Source: an uncultured Gammaproteobacteria bacterium (GTDB lineage: Bacteria; Pseudomonadota; Gammaproteobacteria; GCA-002705445; GCA-002716945). Taken from it: 19,167 nt of DNA. The stretch's first letter is position 1. Every line of letters begins with the position of its first letter. A program made the position numbers and the translations under genes. The notes under the pieces were generated by a model, which worked only from the letters and a program-made list of their open reading frames with translations, made no database searches and was not told the DNA's origin. Of the stretch, positions 6,129 to 14,713 are shown piece by piece. The stretch lies in assembly GCA_913046125.1 (NCBI GenBank), contig CAJWRL010000007.1:1-19167 (forward strand), read 5' to 3'.

Positions 6129-7187
6129 ATGTCAGGAAACACATTCGGTAAAATTTTTAAAGTTACTACTTTTGGTGAGAGCCATGGGAAGGCACTCGGC
6201 TGCATTATAGATGGTTGTCCTCCAAATCTTAAAATTGATGAGAGCGATATTCAAAGAGATCTTGATCGAAGAAAGCCTGGGCAATCAAAATATACTACTC
6301 AACGAAAAGAGGACGATAAGATTGAGATCTTATCAGGAGTTTTTAATGGTTTAACAACAGGAACTCCTATTGCTCTATTAATATACAATAAAGATCATAA
6401 GTCAAAAGATTACTCTGAGATTAAAAATAAGTTTAGACCAGGTCATGCAGATTTTACTTATCAGAAGAAGTATGGAATAAGAGACTATAGAGGAGCTGGG
6501 CGATCATCTGCTCGAGAAACTGTTGCTCGTGTAGCAGCTGGGGCAATTGCAAAAAAATACTTATCGAAAATTAATAAAACTAAAATATTTGGATATGTAT
6601 CACAGCTTGGTGAAATCAAAGCTGAAAGCATAAAGATATCTGATATTGAAAAAAATCCTTTCTTCTTTCCTGATAAGAAAAAAATCCTTGAGCTTGAGGA
6701 ATATTTAACAGGTATAAGGAAAGCTGGTGACTCTATTGGTGCTAAAGTAACGATTATTGGTAAAAATATTCCAATTGGATTAGGTGAGCCAGTGTTTGAT
6801 AAATTAGATGCATTGTTAGCACAAGGTATGATGTCTATAAATGCAGTAAAAGGTGTTGAGATTGGAGCAGGCTTCGATGTTGTTAGCCAAAAAGGTTCTG
6901 AAGCAAGAGATGAAATCACCCCAAAAGGTTTTTCGAGTAACTTCTCAGGCGGTACGCTAGGAGGCATCTCTACAGGTCAAGATTTACATGTAAACATTGC
7001 TCTTAAGCCAACATCGAGTATCCTAATACCTGGTAAAACCATCGATCAGAAAAACAAACCAACTACTATACGTACTAAAGGAAGACATGATCCTTGTGTG
7101 GGAATAAGAGCCGTCCCGATAGCTGAAGCTATGATGGCACTAACTCTATGTGACTTATATTTGAGACATAAAGCACAAAACAAATAA
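6129..7187 (+). CDS. aroC: Chorismate synthase
   Basis: A 352-residue cytoplasmic enzyme that converts EPSP to chorismate with reduced FMN, the last shikimate step and the precursor of tryptophan, folate and ubiquinone. Signatures are intact: GNTFGKIFKVTTFGESHG near the start with H19, RPGHADFTY with H106, and RGAGRSSARETVARVAAGA (signature 2). The C-terminal SGGTLGGISTGQ and KGRHDPCVGIRAVPI blocks complete the FMN/EPSP site. Length matches the family (E. coli 361). It is the first gene of the long plus-strand run, ten bases upstream of leuC, so chorismate supply is physically tied to leucine and tryptophan genes. No Shine-Dalgarno precedes the ATG despite its essential role; the second-residue start (MSGNT) is the family start. 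Confidence 0.98.
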   Translation: MSGNTFGKIFKVTTFGESHGKALGCIIDGCPPNLKIDESDIQRDLDRRKPGQSKYTTQRKEDDKIEILSGVFNGLTTGTPIALLIYNKDHKSKDYSEIKNKFRPGHADFTYQKKYGIRDYRGAGRSSARETVARVAAGAIAKKYLSKINKTKIFGYVSQLGEIKAESIKISDIEKNPFFFPDKKKILELEEYLTGIRKAGDSIGAKVTIIGKNIPIGLGEPVFDKLDALLAQGMMSINAVKGVEIGAGFDVVSQKGSEARDEITPKGFSSNFSGGTLGGISTGQDLHVNIALKPTSSILIPGKTIDQKNKPTTIRTKGRHDPCVGIRAVPIAEAMMALTLCDLYLRHKAQNK

Positions 7188-7197
7188 TTTTTTAGAT

Positions 7198-8601
7198 ATG
7201 AAACAAACCTTGTACGATAAAATATGGAATGATCACTGCATTTTAGATAATGATGATCACTCATCGCTTATATATATTGATCGCCACTTAATTCATGAGG
7301 TCACCTCTCCGCAGGCATTTGATGGATTAGAAATCAAAAATAGAGATATATGGAATAAAAAATCAATTATGGCAACAACAGACCATAATGTTCCAACTAT
7401 TAATAGAGATCAAGGAATCACCGACCCAGTTTCTAAAATCCAGATAGAGGCTCTTCGAGAAAATTGCAAAAAACATAACATAGAGCTTTATGATTTAGAT
7501 AATCTTAAGCAAGGTATTGTTCATGTAATAGGGCCAGAACTTGGAATGACTCAGCCAGGCATGACTATAGTGTGTGGTGATTCACATACATCAACACATG
7601 GTGCTCTTGCATCACTCTCATTTGGAATAGGTACAAGTGATGTCGAGCATGTACTTGCTACACAATGCCTTAATCTTACAAAAGAGAAAAACTTTAATAT
7701 AGAAGTAAATGGCGTGCTCCATCCTTACATTACATCAAAGGATTTAATTTTGTATATAATCGGAAGTATAGGTACTTCAGGTGGAACAGGATATACAATC
7801 GAGTACACGGGTGAAACTATATCAAACTTAAGTATAGAATCACGGATGACCATATGTAATATGACAATAGAGGCTGGTGCTAAATCAGGCTTGATGGCTT
7901 TTGATGAGAAAACTCATGATTATTTAAAAGATAGAGAATTTCTACCTTCATCTAAACATTATGACGATGCACTTAAGTATTGGGAAACATTAATAAGTGA
8001 CAGTGGTGTAACATTTGATAGAAAAGAGCAATTCAATGCGAATGACATTCAACCCCAAGTAACATGGGGCACTTCTCCAGAAATGGTCACATCTGTCGAT
8101 GAATGTATTCCTAGTTCAGATTCAATTGATAATGAGGAAGAATACGTCGATACACTTGCGTATATGGGCCTAGAACCTAAAACTGAAATAAAATCGATTG
8201 ATCTTGACAAAATATTCATTGGATCATGTACTAACTCTCGTATAGAGGATTTACGCCAGGCAGCTGAAGTTGTTGAAGGAGAAAAAGTCTCTAGCAAAAT
8301 TAAGCAAGCAATCATTGTTCCAGGTTCGGGGCTTGTAAAAGCACAAGCAGAAAGAGAGGGATTAGATAAAATATTTACGAAAGCTGGTTTTGAGTGGAGA
8401 GACCCTGGATGTTCAATGTGTTTGGGAATGAATGATGACTTTTTACAACCTTATGAGAGATGCGCATCTACATCTAATAGAAACTTTCAAGGTCGACAAG
8501 GCGATAAAGGTAGAACACACCTTGTAAGCCCAGGGATGGCTGCAGTTGCTGCTATAAAAGGTCACTTCTACAATGTTAAGGATTTTATGAATGAAAAGTA
8601 A
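7198..8601 (+). CDS. leuC: 3-isopropylmalate dehydratase large subunit
   Basis: The 467-residue large subunit of the aconitase-type isomerase that turns 2-isopropylmalate into 3-isopropylmalate in leucine synthesis, acting as a heterodimer with LeuD. The three 4Fe-4S cysteines are present: C344 in GSCTNSR and C405/C408 in DPGCSMCLGMN. The N-terminus TLYDKIWNDH and IYIDRHLIHEVTSPQAF, the CGDSHTSTHG block (126-135) and SNRNFQGRQG near the C-terminus are typical, and length is standard (E. coli 466). It follows aroC by ten bases and its last 11 bases overlap leuD. leuA is not in the window, so the first committed leucine step is encoded elsewhere. Confidence 0.98.
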   Translation: MKQTLYDKIWNDHCILDNDDHSSLIYIDRHLIHEVTSPQAFDGLEIKNRDIWNKKSIMATTDHNVPTINRDQGITDPVSKIQIEALRENCKKHNIELYDLDNLKQGIVHVIGPELGMTQPGMTIVCGDSHTSTHGALASLSFGIGTSDVEHVLATQCLNLTKEKNFNIEVNGVLHPYITSKDLILYIIGSIGTSGGTGYTIEYTGETISNLSIESRMTICNMTIEAGAKSGLMAFDEKTHDYLKDREFLPSSKHYDDALKYWETLISDSGVTFDRKEQFNANDIQPQVTWGTSPEMVTSVDECIPSSDSIDNEEEYVDTLAYMGLEPKTEIKSIDLDKIFIGSCTNSRIEDLRQAAEVVEGEKVSSKIKQAIIVPGSGLVKAQAEREGLDKIFTKAGFEWRDPGCSMCLGMNDDFLQPYERCASTSNRNFQGRQGDKGRTHLVSPGMAAVAAIKGHFYNVKDFMNEK

Positions 8602-9229
8602 ATCCTATAACGGACAAGTCATTCCAATTAATAGAGATAATGTTGACACGGATTTAATAATTCCAAAACAATATTTGAAATCAATAAAAAAATCTGGATT
8701 TGGCCCATTTTTATTTGACTCTCTAAGGTATAACGATACTGCAACATTAGATAGCAATGATGAGAGAGAGGAAAACTCTGAATTTATACTCAATAGAGAA
8801 CCATTTAGAAAAGGCAATATTCTTGTTTCAAAAAGTAATTTCGGCTGCGGTTCATCTAGAGAACATGCTGTCTGGGCCATACAAAATTATGGCATTGATG
8901 TTGTAATTGCAGAGAGTTTTGCAGATATATTCTCGAGGAATAGTTTTAAAAACGGATTATTACTCATTACTCTAGAATCACAAACCATTAATGAAATTAT
9001 AGATTCATCATTATCATCAAATTCGTATATATTAGATGTTAATCTTGCAGAAGATAAAATTTTACTACCAAATGATAAAACGATAACATTTTCTATATCG
9101 AGATCTTATAAAGATAGAATTATTAATGAACTCGATGATATTGAGCTTACATTAAGAAATAAAGATCAAATAAAAAATTATGAGAATCAAATGAAGCTTT
9201 CCAAGCCATGGTTATTTAATAATGAGTAA
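8591..9229 (+). CDS. leuD: 3-isopropylmalate dehydratase small subunit
   Basis: The 212-residue small subunit, carrying the swivelling domain that closes over the iron-sulfur site of LeuC. Diagnostic blocks are NVDTDLIIPKQYLK near residue 18, the FGCGSSREHAVWAI loop (about 80-93) and SFADIFSRNSFKNGLL. Length is normal (E. coli 201). The ATG at 8591 overlaps leuC by 11 bases; AAGG about nine bases upstream lies inside leuC and may act as a ribosome site, so the two subunits are probably made in a coupled, stoichiometric way. Its own end overlaps leuB by eight bases. Confidence 0.98.
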   Translation: MKSKSYNGQVIPINRDNVDTDLIIPKQYLKSIKKSGFGPFLFDSLRYNDTATLDSNDEREENSEFILNREPFRKGNILVSKSNFGCGSSREHAVWAIQNYGIDVVIAESFADIFSRNSFKNGLLLITLESQTINEIIDSSLSSNSYILDVNLAEDKILLPNDKTITFSISRSYKDRIINELDDIELTLRNKDQIKNYENQMKLSKPWLFNNE

Positions 9230-10298
9230 AAAAAATATATTTATTTTTCCTGGGGATGAAATAGGTCCTGAGATTACAACTGAGGCTATAAAAATTATAG
9301 ATTTCCTTAATGAATCTAAAATGACGGATATTCATTATGAGTTCGGTGATGTAGGAGGTGCTTCTCTAGATAAGTACAACAAACCGATAACGGATGAAAC
9401 TTTAGAAAAAGCTCGTAAATCGGATGCAGTTTTACTAGCCTCAGTTGGTACACCCAAGTATGACAATAATACTCGCGAGCTTAAACCGGAGCATGGATTA
9501 CTTGTATTAAGAAAACATCTAAACCTATATATTAATATTAGGCCGATATTTGTGTTCAACACATTGTCAGAGTTCTCATCTCTTAAATCTGAGCTAATCA
9601 ATGATTTAGATTTAGTAATAATTAGAGAGCTTATTGGCGACGTTTATTTTGGAGAGCCCAGAGGTTTTAAAGATGTAAATGGAGATAAAGTTGGATACAA
9701 CACTATGCAATATTCAGAATCTGAAGTTCAAAGGATTACAAAATTTGCAATTGATATCGCACTTAAAAGAAACAAACATATTACTTCTGTTGATAAAGCT
9801 AACGTCCTTGAATGTTCTCAATTATGGCGACAGACTGTTGATAGAATAATGCAAGGTCACAGTAATATTGATCTACAACATATGTATGTTGACAATGCAG
9901 CAATGCAGATCATAAAAAATCCAAAGCAATTTGATGTGATATTAACGCCCAATCTATTCGGAGATATTTTATCCGATGCTGCGTCAATGCTTACTGGGTC
10001 AATAGGGTTACTGCCATCTGCATCACTTTCTGAAACTATAGGAATGTTTGAGCCGATTCATGGCTCTGCGCCTGATATTGCTGGGAAGGGAGTGGTAAAT
10101 CCAATTGCTATGATTTTATCCCTTGCGATGATGTTTGAATATACTTTTGATCGACAAGATTTGGCAAGGATAATAAAAAAATCTGTAGATGATGTATTAG
10201 AGTCTGGATACTTTACAAAAGATTTATCTCAAAATGATTATATTACAACAAACGAGATGGGTGATAAGATTCTAGAGAGTATTAAAAAATTATGTTAA
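9222..10298 (+). CDS. leuB: 3-isopropylmalate dehydrogenase
   Basis: A 358-residue NAD-dependent decarboxylating dehydrogenase that gives 2-oxoisocaproate, the leucine precursor. Visible landmarks: FPGDEIGPEI at the start, the substrate-binding arginine run GLLVLRKHLNLYINIRP, RELIGDVYFGEPRG with the conserved tyrosine, the lysine in VDKANVLECSQLW, metal-binding aspartates in YVDNAAMQ and NLFGDILSDAAS, and the NAD-binding GSAPDIAGKGVVNP loop, whose form (no isocitrate-type NADP residues) suits LeuB. Length is typical (E. coli 363). The VGTPKYDNN segment differs slightly from the common GGPKWD. It overlaps leuD by eight and asd by seven bases. Confidence 0.97.
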   Translation: MSKKNIFIFPGDEIGPEITTEAIKIIDFLNESKMTDIHYEFGDVGGASLDKYNKPITDETLEKARKSDAVLLASVGTPKYDNNTRELKPEHGLLVLRKHLNLYINIRPIFVFNTLSEFSSLKSELINDLDLVIIRELIGDVYFGEPRGFKDVNGDKVGYNTMQYSESEVQRITKFAIDIALKRNKHITSVDKANVLECSQLWRQTVDRIMQGHSNIDLQHMYVDNAAMQIIKNPKQFDVILTPNLFGDILSDAASMLTGSIGLLPSASLSETIGMFEPIHGSAPDIAGKGVVNPIAMILSLAMMFEYTFDRQDLARIIKKSVDDVLESGYFTKDLSQNDYITTNEMGDKILESIKKLC

Positions 10299-11320
10299 CC
10301 AAAAAAGAGTCATATAATGTAGCTGTAGTAGGAGCAACAGGCATTGTAGGAGAATCACTCCTTGAAATACTTTACTCTAGAAGATTTCCCATAAGCAGTA
10401 TTCATGCTGTAGCTAGTAAAAAATCAAAGGGTTCAAAAGCTAAATTTGGAGATCAATTACTCACCGTAGAGTCTCTGGATGAGTTTAACTTCACTGACAT
10501 CGATATAGCTTTTTTTAGTGCAGGAAGTTCTGTATCAAAAGAATATGCTACTAAAGCTACTACACAGGGTTGTATTGTAATTGACAACACCTCAGAATTT
10601 AGATATGAGCAAGACATACCTCTTGTAGTACCAGAGGTTAATCCACAAGACATCGATTTGTATAAGCATAAAAATATTATTGCAAACCCGAATTGCTCCA
10701 CGATACAGATGCTTGTTGCACTTAAACCACTGCATGATACTTTTTGTGTAAAACACATTAATGTTTGCACTTATCAAGCAGTTTCCGGATCTGGTAAAGA
10801 TGGAGTTGAAGAACTTTTACAACAATCATCTGCATATATTGATCAAAGATCGATTGATAAAAAAGTTTACCCTAAACAAATCGCCTTTAACTCAATACCA
10901 TTTGTAGATTGTTTTCTAGAGAACAACTACACAAGAGAAGAAATGAAGATGGTATGGGAGACACATAAAATTCTTGATGAGAATATAAGTGTTAATCCTA
11001 CCGCAGTAAGAGTGCCTGTGTTGGTTGGACATGCAGAGAGCATATATATTGAAACTGAGAAGGAGATAGATATTGAATTAGCAAAAAACTGCTTAAATGA
11101 GTTTGCAGGAATATCAGTCATAGATGATGTTCAAGAAGTCGATTTTCCAACTTCTTTTGAGCATGGTCATGGAACTGATGATGTCTATGTTGGCAGGATT
11201 AGAAAGGGACTTAGTAAAAATAACTCTTTAAATTTATGGGTAGTTGCTGATAATGTAAGAAAAGGTGCTGCGTTAAACAGTATCCAAATTGCTGAAAATT
11301 TGGTTGGGAGTGAAATGTGA
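10292..11320 (+). CDS. asd: Aspartate-semialdehyde dehydrogenase
   Basis: A 342-residue NADPH enzyme reducing aspartyl phosphate to aspartate semialdehyde, the branch point to lysine, diaminopimelate, threonine and methionine. The Rossmann loop VVGATGIVG (12-20) and the active-site cysteine C135 in NPNCSTIQ are present, as are QAVSGSGKDG and the substrate-binding RVPVLVGHAES. The cysteine matters because the paralogue Usg, found at the same locus in enteric bacteria, lacks catalytic function; this copy looks active. Gene order leuB-asd-fimV-truA is the pseudomonad-like one. Start ATG overlaps leuB by seven bases without its own clear Shine-Dalgarno; stop overlaps the next gene by four (GTGA). 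Confidence 0.96.
   Translation: MLTKKESYNVAVVGATGIVGESLLEILYSRRFPISSIHAVASKKSKGSKAKFGDQLLTVESLDEFNFTDIDIAFFSAGSSVSKEYATKATTQGCIVIDNTSEFRYEQDIPLVVPEVNPQDIDLYKHKNIIANPNCSTIQMLVALKPLHDTFCVKHINVCTYQAVSGSGKDGVEELLQQSSAYIDQRSIDKKVYPKQIAFNSIPFVDCFLENNYTREEMKMVWETHKILDENISVNPTAVRVPVLVGHAESIYIETEKEIDIELAKNCLNEFAGISVIDDVQEVDFPTSFEHGHGTDDVYVGRIRKGLSKNNSLNLWVVADNVRKGAALNSIQIAENLVGSEM
11306..11310 (+). promoter_or_regulatory. Shine-Dalgarno GGGAG supporting the GTG start of the FimV-like gene
   Basis: GGGAG lies six bases upstream of GTG 11317-11319, inside the end of asd. No ATG in this frame lies nearby, and the GTG overlaps the asd stop in a GTGA coupling arrangement. This is the best reason to start the FimV-like protein at GTG. 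Confidence 0.6.
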
Positions 11321-12099
11321 GATTATTTATATTTATAATAATTCTATTATCAATCGTAGTAGTATTGGAATCTCAAGCGGTGATACCAGAGTCACCTTAT
11401 AGTCTTCTTGGCGCACTAAGTGCGGCTGGAGAGTTTATAAAATCATTAAATATTCATAGTTACTATCTTATTATTCCTGACATTACAATAACTCTAGAAG
11501 GAATACTTACTACATTGCTTACTCTTTTTGTGATCGGATTTATTCTAGAGCGATTTAAAACACTGGAACAGAATAATTATGTTTTAACAAAGCAACTTCA
11601 AAGATTAAGTCAAAAGATATTCGATATGAATAAAGATTTAAATAGCAATAACGAAGCAACAGATTCTAAAGAAGATGAAATGCAACGCATTGCAAAGGAA
11701 ATCAGAGACTTTCTATCTACATTAGCTCAATCTGTAACAAATAATCATACAACCCCTGTACGTTCAAAAAAAATAAGAAGAGTTTCAGCTGAGAGTTCAA
11801 TCGGTAAAGACGAATCAGAAGAGGTTGCTAGTGTACCAGAAACAATCAATGATCAGACTAATTCTCTAGTAGAATCTCCTGCTGTTTTAGATTCTGAACC
11901 AAGTGAAATTCAAAAGTCGCACAAAACAGATGAACAAATCAATAATGATGATGACAACCTATCTAATATTGATCTAGCTAGAGCTCTTATAGAAAGTGGA
12001 GAGAGAGAGAAAGCAAAAGAAATTATTCTAAATATAATCAAAACTGGATCAGCTGATCAAGCTCACGAGGCAAGAATTCTTAATTTACAAATAAGTTGA
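11317..12099 (+). CDS. Miniature FimV-like membrane protein
   Basis: A 260-residue protein at the position FimV occupies in many Gammaproteobacteria (asd-fimV-truA). FimV is a polar inner-membrane hub protein for type IV pili and polar organisation, around 900 residues in Pseudomonas. Here only parts remain: a hydrophobic N-terminus (3-18), a membrane helix (about 58-77, ITLEGILTTLLTLFVIGFI), a likely coiled coil (80-140), a polar acidic linker (145-213), and a C-terminal FimV/TPR-like domain (216-258) with IDLARALIESGEREKAKEII and ADQAHEARIL. The peptidoglycan-binding LysM domain and long acidic repeat region are missing. The C-terminal motif plus gene position support homology; whether it acts with pili is unknown, and no pilus gene is nearby. 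It starts with GTG and ends in TGATG with truA. Confidence 0.75.
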   Translation: MRLFIFIIILLSIVVVLESQAVIPESPYSLLGALSAAGEFIKSLNIHSYYLIIPDITITLEGILTTLLTLFVIGFILERFKTLEQNNYVLTKQLQRLSQKIFDMNKDLNSNNEATDSKEDEMQRIAKEIRDFLSTLAQSVTNNHTTPVRSKKIRRVSAESSIGKDESEEVASVPETINDQTNSLVESPAVLDSEPSEIQKSHKTDEQINNDDDNLSNIDLARALIESGEREKAKEIILNIIKTGSADQAHEARILNLQIS

Positions 12100-12881
12100 T
12101 GAGAATAGCTCTATCTGTTGAGTACATTGGAAAAAAATATTATGGATGGCAGCAACAAAACCATTCATCAACAAATACCGTTCAATACTTTGTTGATAAG
12201 TCACTATCTAAAATCGCTGATCATAAAATAAAGACTATTTGCTCGGGGAGAACAGATACAGGCGTGAATGCTTTGAATCAAATAGTTCACTTCGATACTA
12301 CTTCAAAACGATCAGATAAAAACTGGATAGATGGTGCTAATTCTAATTTACCAGATGATATTAGAGTCAAGAGGATATATAGAGTTGATAACGATTTCCA
12401 TGCAAGATTTCTTGCTACTAAAAGAACTTACAAATATTTCATAAATACGAATATCAAGAGCACGATATTCAATAATGCTTATACTTGGGTTGTTGGTGAT
12501 AAGCTATCATTTTCATCTATGCAACTTTCGATGAAATACTTAAAGGGCGTACATGATTTTTCAAGTTTTAGATCCTCTGGTTGTCAGGCAAGCAATCCTG
12601 TGAGAAATGTTAGCGATGTCTCCCTAGTAAAGAATAAGGGTGTAATAGTTTTTTCAATTACCGCAAACGCTTTCTTGTATCACATGGTAAGAAATATTGC
12701 TGGTACATTGGTAGATATTGGCTTAAAAAAAATCAGACCCAAAGATTTACATGTAATCATGAGTAAAAAAAATAGAAAATACTGTAGCAAGATGGCTCCA
12801 CCTCATGCCTTGTTTTTATGGCGTGTATCATATCCACAGAAATATAAAATTAATTATAATACCGAATCTATCTTGTTGTAA
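12099..12881 (+). CDS. truA: tRNA pseudouridine(38-40) synthase
   Basis: A 260-residue cytoplasmic enzyme making pseudouridine at positions 38-40 of the anticodon stem-loop of many tRNAs. The catalytic aspartate is D53 in SGRTDTGVNA; the residue after GV is usually His and is Asn here. Other family blocks: YIGKKYYGWQQQ at the start, FHARFLATKRTYKYF, HDFSSFRSSGC and the C-terminal FLYHMVRNIAGTLVDIG. Length is near E. coli TruA (270). I start at ATG 12099, which forms TGATG with the previous stop; a TTG one codon earlier is possible. It is followed after nine bases by trpF. Confidence 0.95.
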   Translation: MRIALSVEYIGKKYYGWQQQNHSSTNTVQYFVDKSLSKIADHKIKTICSGRTDTGVNALNQIVHFDTTSKRSDKNWIDGANSNLPDDIRVKRIYRVDNDFHARFLATKRTYKYFINTNIKSTIFNNAYTWVVGDKLSFSSMQLSMKYLKGVHDFSSFRSSGCQASNPVRNVSDVSLVKNKGVIVFSITANAFLYHMVRNIAGTLVDIGLKKIRPKDLHVIMSKKNRKYCSKMAPPHALFLWRVSYPQKYKINYNTESILL

Positions 12882-12890
12882 GATACAACT

Positions 12891-13508
12891 ATGAAAACCT
12901 CTATTAAACTCTGTGGCTTCAAAAATATCGATGATATTATTTTTGCAACATCTCTAGATATTAATTATCTTGGTATGATTTTTGTAGAAAATCTTCCCAG
13001 ATCGATTGATATAGATACTGCTATTCAAGCCACAACAATTTGTAAAGAGAAGAACATAAAATCTGTTGGAGTTTTCTTGAATCAAAATACTGATACAGTA
13101 GATAAAATTCTCAGTAAAGTTGATCTTGACGTACTTCAGCTTCATGGGACAGAGGACATTACTGATTATAGAATATTTAAAAAAGATATTATCAAAACCT
13201 TACATGTCTCAAAAGATTCAGTATTTATGAGTAAAAATCTGGATTTTGAAAATACAGATTTCTTGCTTGATGCCTCGAGTGAAAATTTACAGGGAGGTTC
13301 TGGGAAGTGTTTTGATTGGAATATTTTGAATGATGTCCCTGTAGAAAAGTTATTCATTGCCGGAGGACTGAAACCTGATAATATAATAGATTTATTGAGT
13401 AAATATACACCTAAGTGTGTTGATGTGAGTAGTGGTATCGAAAATAAAATAGGCCATAAAGACCATAATCTAATGAGTGATTTTGTGGATAAAATTAGAG
13501 CATATTAA
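12891..13508 (+). CDS. trpF: Phosphoribosylanthranilate isomerase
   Basis: A 205-residue TIM-barrel enzyme performing the Amadori rearrangement of PRA to CdRP in tryptophan synthesis. The general base C8 is in IKLCGFKN (usual KICGxT) and the general acid D127 in FLLDASSEN. The phosphate site is seen as GGSGKCFDW (134-142; usually GGTGKTFDW), FIAGGLKPDNI and VDVSSGIE. Monofunctional, of normal length, unlike the TrpC-TrpF fusion of enteric bacteria. Its stop overlaps the trpB start in TAATG. The earlier steps trpE, G, D and C are not in the window. Confidence 0.96.
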   Translation: MKTSIKLCGFKNIDDIIFATSLDINYLGMIFVENLPRSIDIDTAIQATTICKEKNIKSVGVFLNQNTDTVDKILSKVDLDVLQLHGTEDITDYRIFKKDIIKTLHVSKDSVFMSKNLDFENTDFLLDASSENLQGGSGKCFDWNILNDVPVEKLFIAGGLKPDNIIDLLSKYTPKCVDVSSGIENKIGHKDHNLMSDFVDKIRAY

Positions 13509-14713
13509 TGAAGAGAAAAATTAACCTAAAAAACTATCCCAGCAAGTCTGGTCATTTTGACGCATTTGGTGGCGTTTATGTCTCAGAAACCCTAATACAC
13601 CCACTTAGGGAGTTGTTCAGTGCTTATAAAAAATATGCAACATCCGCATCATTTAAAAAAACCTTAAATAGTCAACTAAAAGACTACGTTGGAAGACCTA
13701 CACCGATCTATTATGCTGAATCACTCAGTAAACAACTAGGAAGTTCTCACATTTATCTCAAAAGAGAGGATCTCAATCATACCGGCGCGCACAAGATAAA
13801 TAACGCACTCGGACAAGCTTTACTTGCAAAAAAAATGGGTAAGACAAGAATTATCGCTGAAACTGGTGCTGGGCAGCATGGTGTTGCGACTGCGACTGCA
13901 TGCGCGCGATTAAATTTGAAGTGCGTGGTATATATGGGGGAAGAGGATATCAACAGACAATCTGTAAACGTATACAGAATGAAACTTCTTGGTGCTGAGG
14001 TAGTCTCTGTTAACTCGGGGACAAAAACTCTAAAAGATGCTCTCAATGAAGCACTAAGAGATTGGGTTACGAATGTAGACGATACACACTACATTATAGG
14101 ATCTGTTGCTGGACCTCATCCATATCCTATGATTGTAAGAGATTTTCAATCTGTAATAGGGTATGAAGCTAGAAATCAATTTAAAAAAGAATACAAATGC
14201 CTTCCTGACTATCTCGTTGCTTGTGTTGGAGGTGGATCCAATGCAATAGGCCTTTTTCATCCTTTTTTAAATGACAAAGTCAAAATCGTAGGAGTAGAGG
14301 CAGGTGGTTCCGGAATTAAATCTGGAAAACATGCTGCGCCGTTGAGCGCAGGTTCACCAGGAGTTCTACATGGCAATAGAACATACATCATGGAAGATGA
14401 AAATGGTCAAATCAAGAATACTCATTCGATATCAGCTGGACTAGATTATCCAGGGGTTGGTCCTGAGCATTCTTGGCTCAAAGATTTAAAACGAGTTGAG
14501 TACACTGCGGTTACGGATGATGAAGCACTAGATGCTTTTTTCACACTAACACAGAATGAAGGTATTATACCGGCACTTGAGACAGCACATGCTTTGGCAT
14601 ATGCATTTCAACTTGCAAAAAAACTTAAAAATAAAAAAATCCTCCTCAATTTATCTGGCCGTGGGGATAAGGATATTGATACGATTGCAAAACTGAAAAA
14701 CATTAAGCTATGA
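13508..14713 (+). CDS. trpB: Tryptophan synthase beta chain
   Basis: The 401-residue PLP subunit that condenses indole and serine to tryptophan. PLP lysine K96 is in HTGAHKINNA, the catalytic glutamate E118 in AETGAGQHG, and the phosphate-binding glycine loop at 241-245 in CVGGGSNAIG, each nine residues beyond the Salmonella numbering I recall. The usual N-terminus FGGVYVSETL (family FGGxYVPE) and C-terminal LNLSGRGDKD are present. Length is standard (397 in E. coli). Overlaps: one base with trpF, four (ATGA) with trpA, so the alpha2beta2 complex subunits are probably translated together. Confidence 0.98.
   Translation: MKRKINLKNYPSKSGHFDAFGGVYVSETLIHPLRELFSAYKKYATSASFKKTLNSQLKDYVGRPTPIYYAESLSKQLGSSHIYLKREDLNHTGAHKINNALGQALLAKKMGKTRIIAETGAGQHGVATATACARLNLKCVVYMGEEDINRQSVNVYRMKLLGAEVVSVNSGTKTLKDALNEALRDWVTNVDDTHYIIGSVAGPHPYPMIVRDFQSVIGYEARNQFKKEYKCLPDYLVACVGGGSNAIGLFHPFLNDKVKIVGVEAGGSGIKSGKHAAPLSAGSPGVLHGNRTYIMEDENGQIKNTHSISAGLDYPGVGPEHSWLKDLKRVEYTAVTDDEALDAFFTLTQNEGIIPALETAHALAYAFQLAKKLKNKKILLNLSGRGDKDIDTIAKLKNIKL

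Noticed and set aside
6485..6967. 160-residue open frame on the minus strand
   Set aside because: It lies wholly antisense to the core of aroC, which has all family motifs; composition (rich in S, P, A, I) is that of a shadow frame and there is no ribosome site.
11317..12099. Annotating the FimV-like gene as a truncated pseudogene
   Set aside because: The frame is intact, has a start with Shine-Dalgarno, couples to both neighbours, and keeps membrane and C-terminal domains; a shortened functional protein is more likely than decay.
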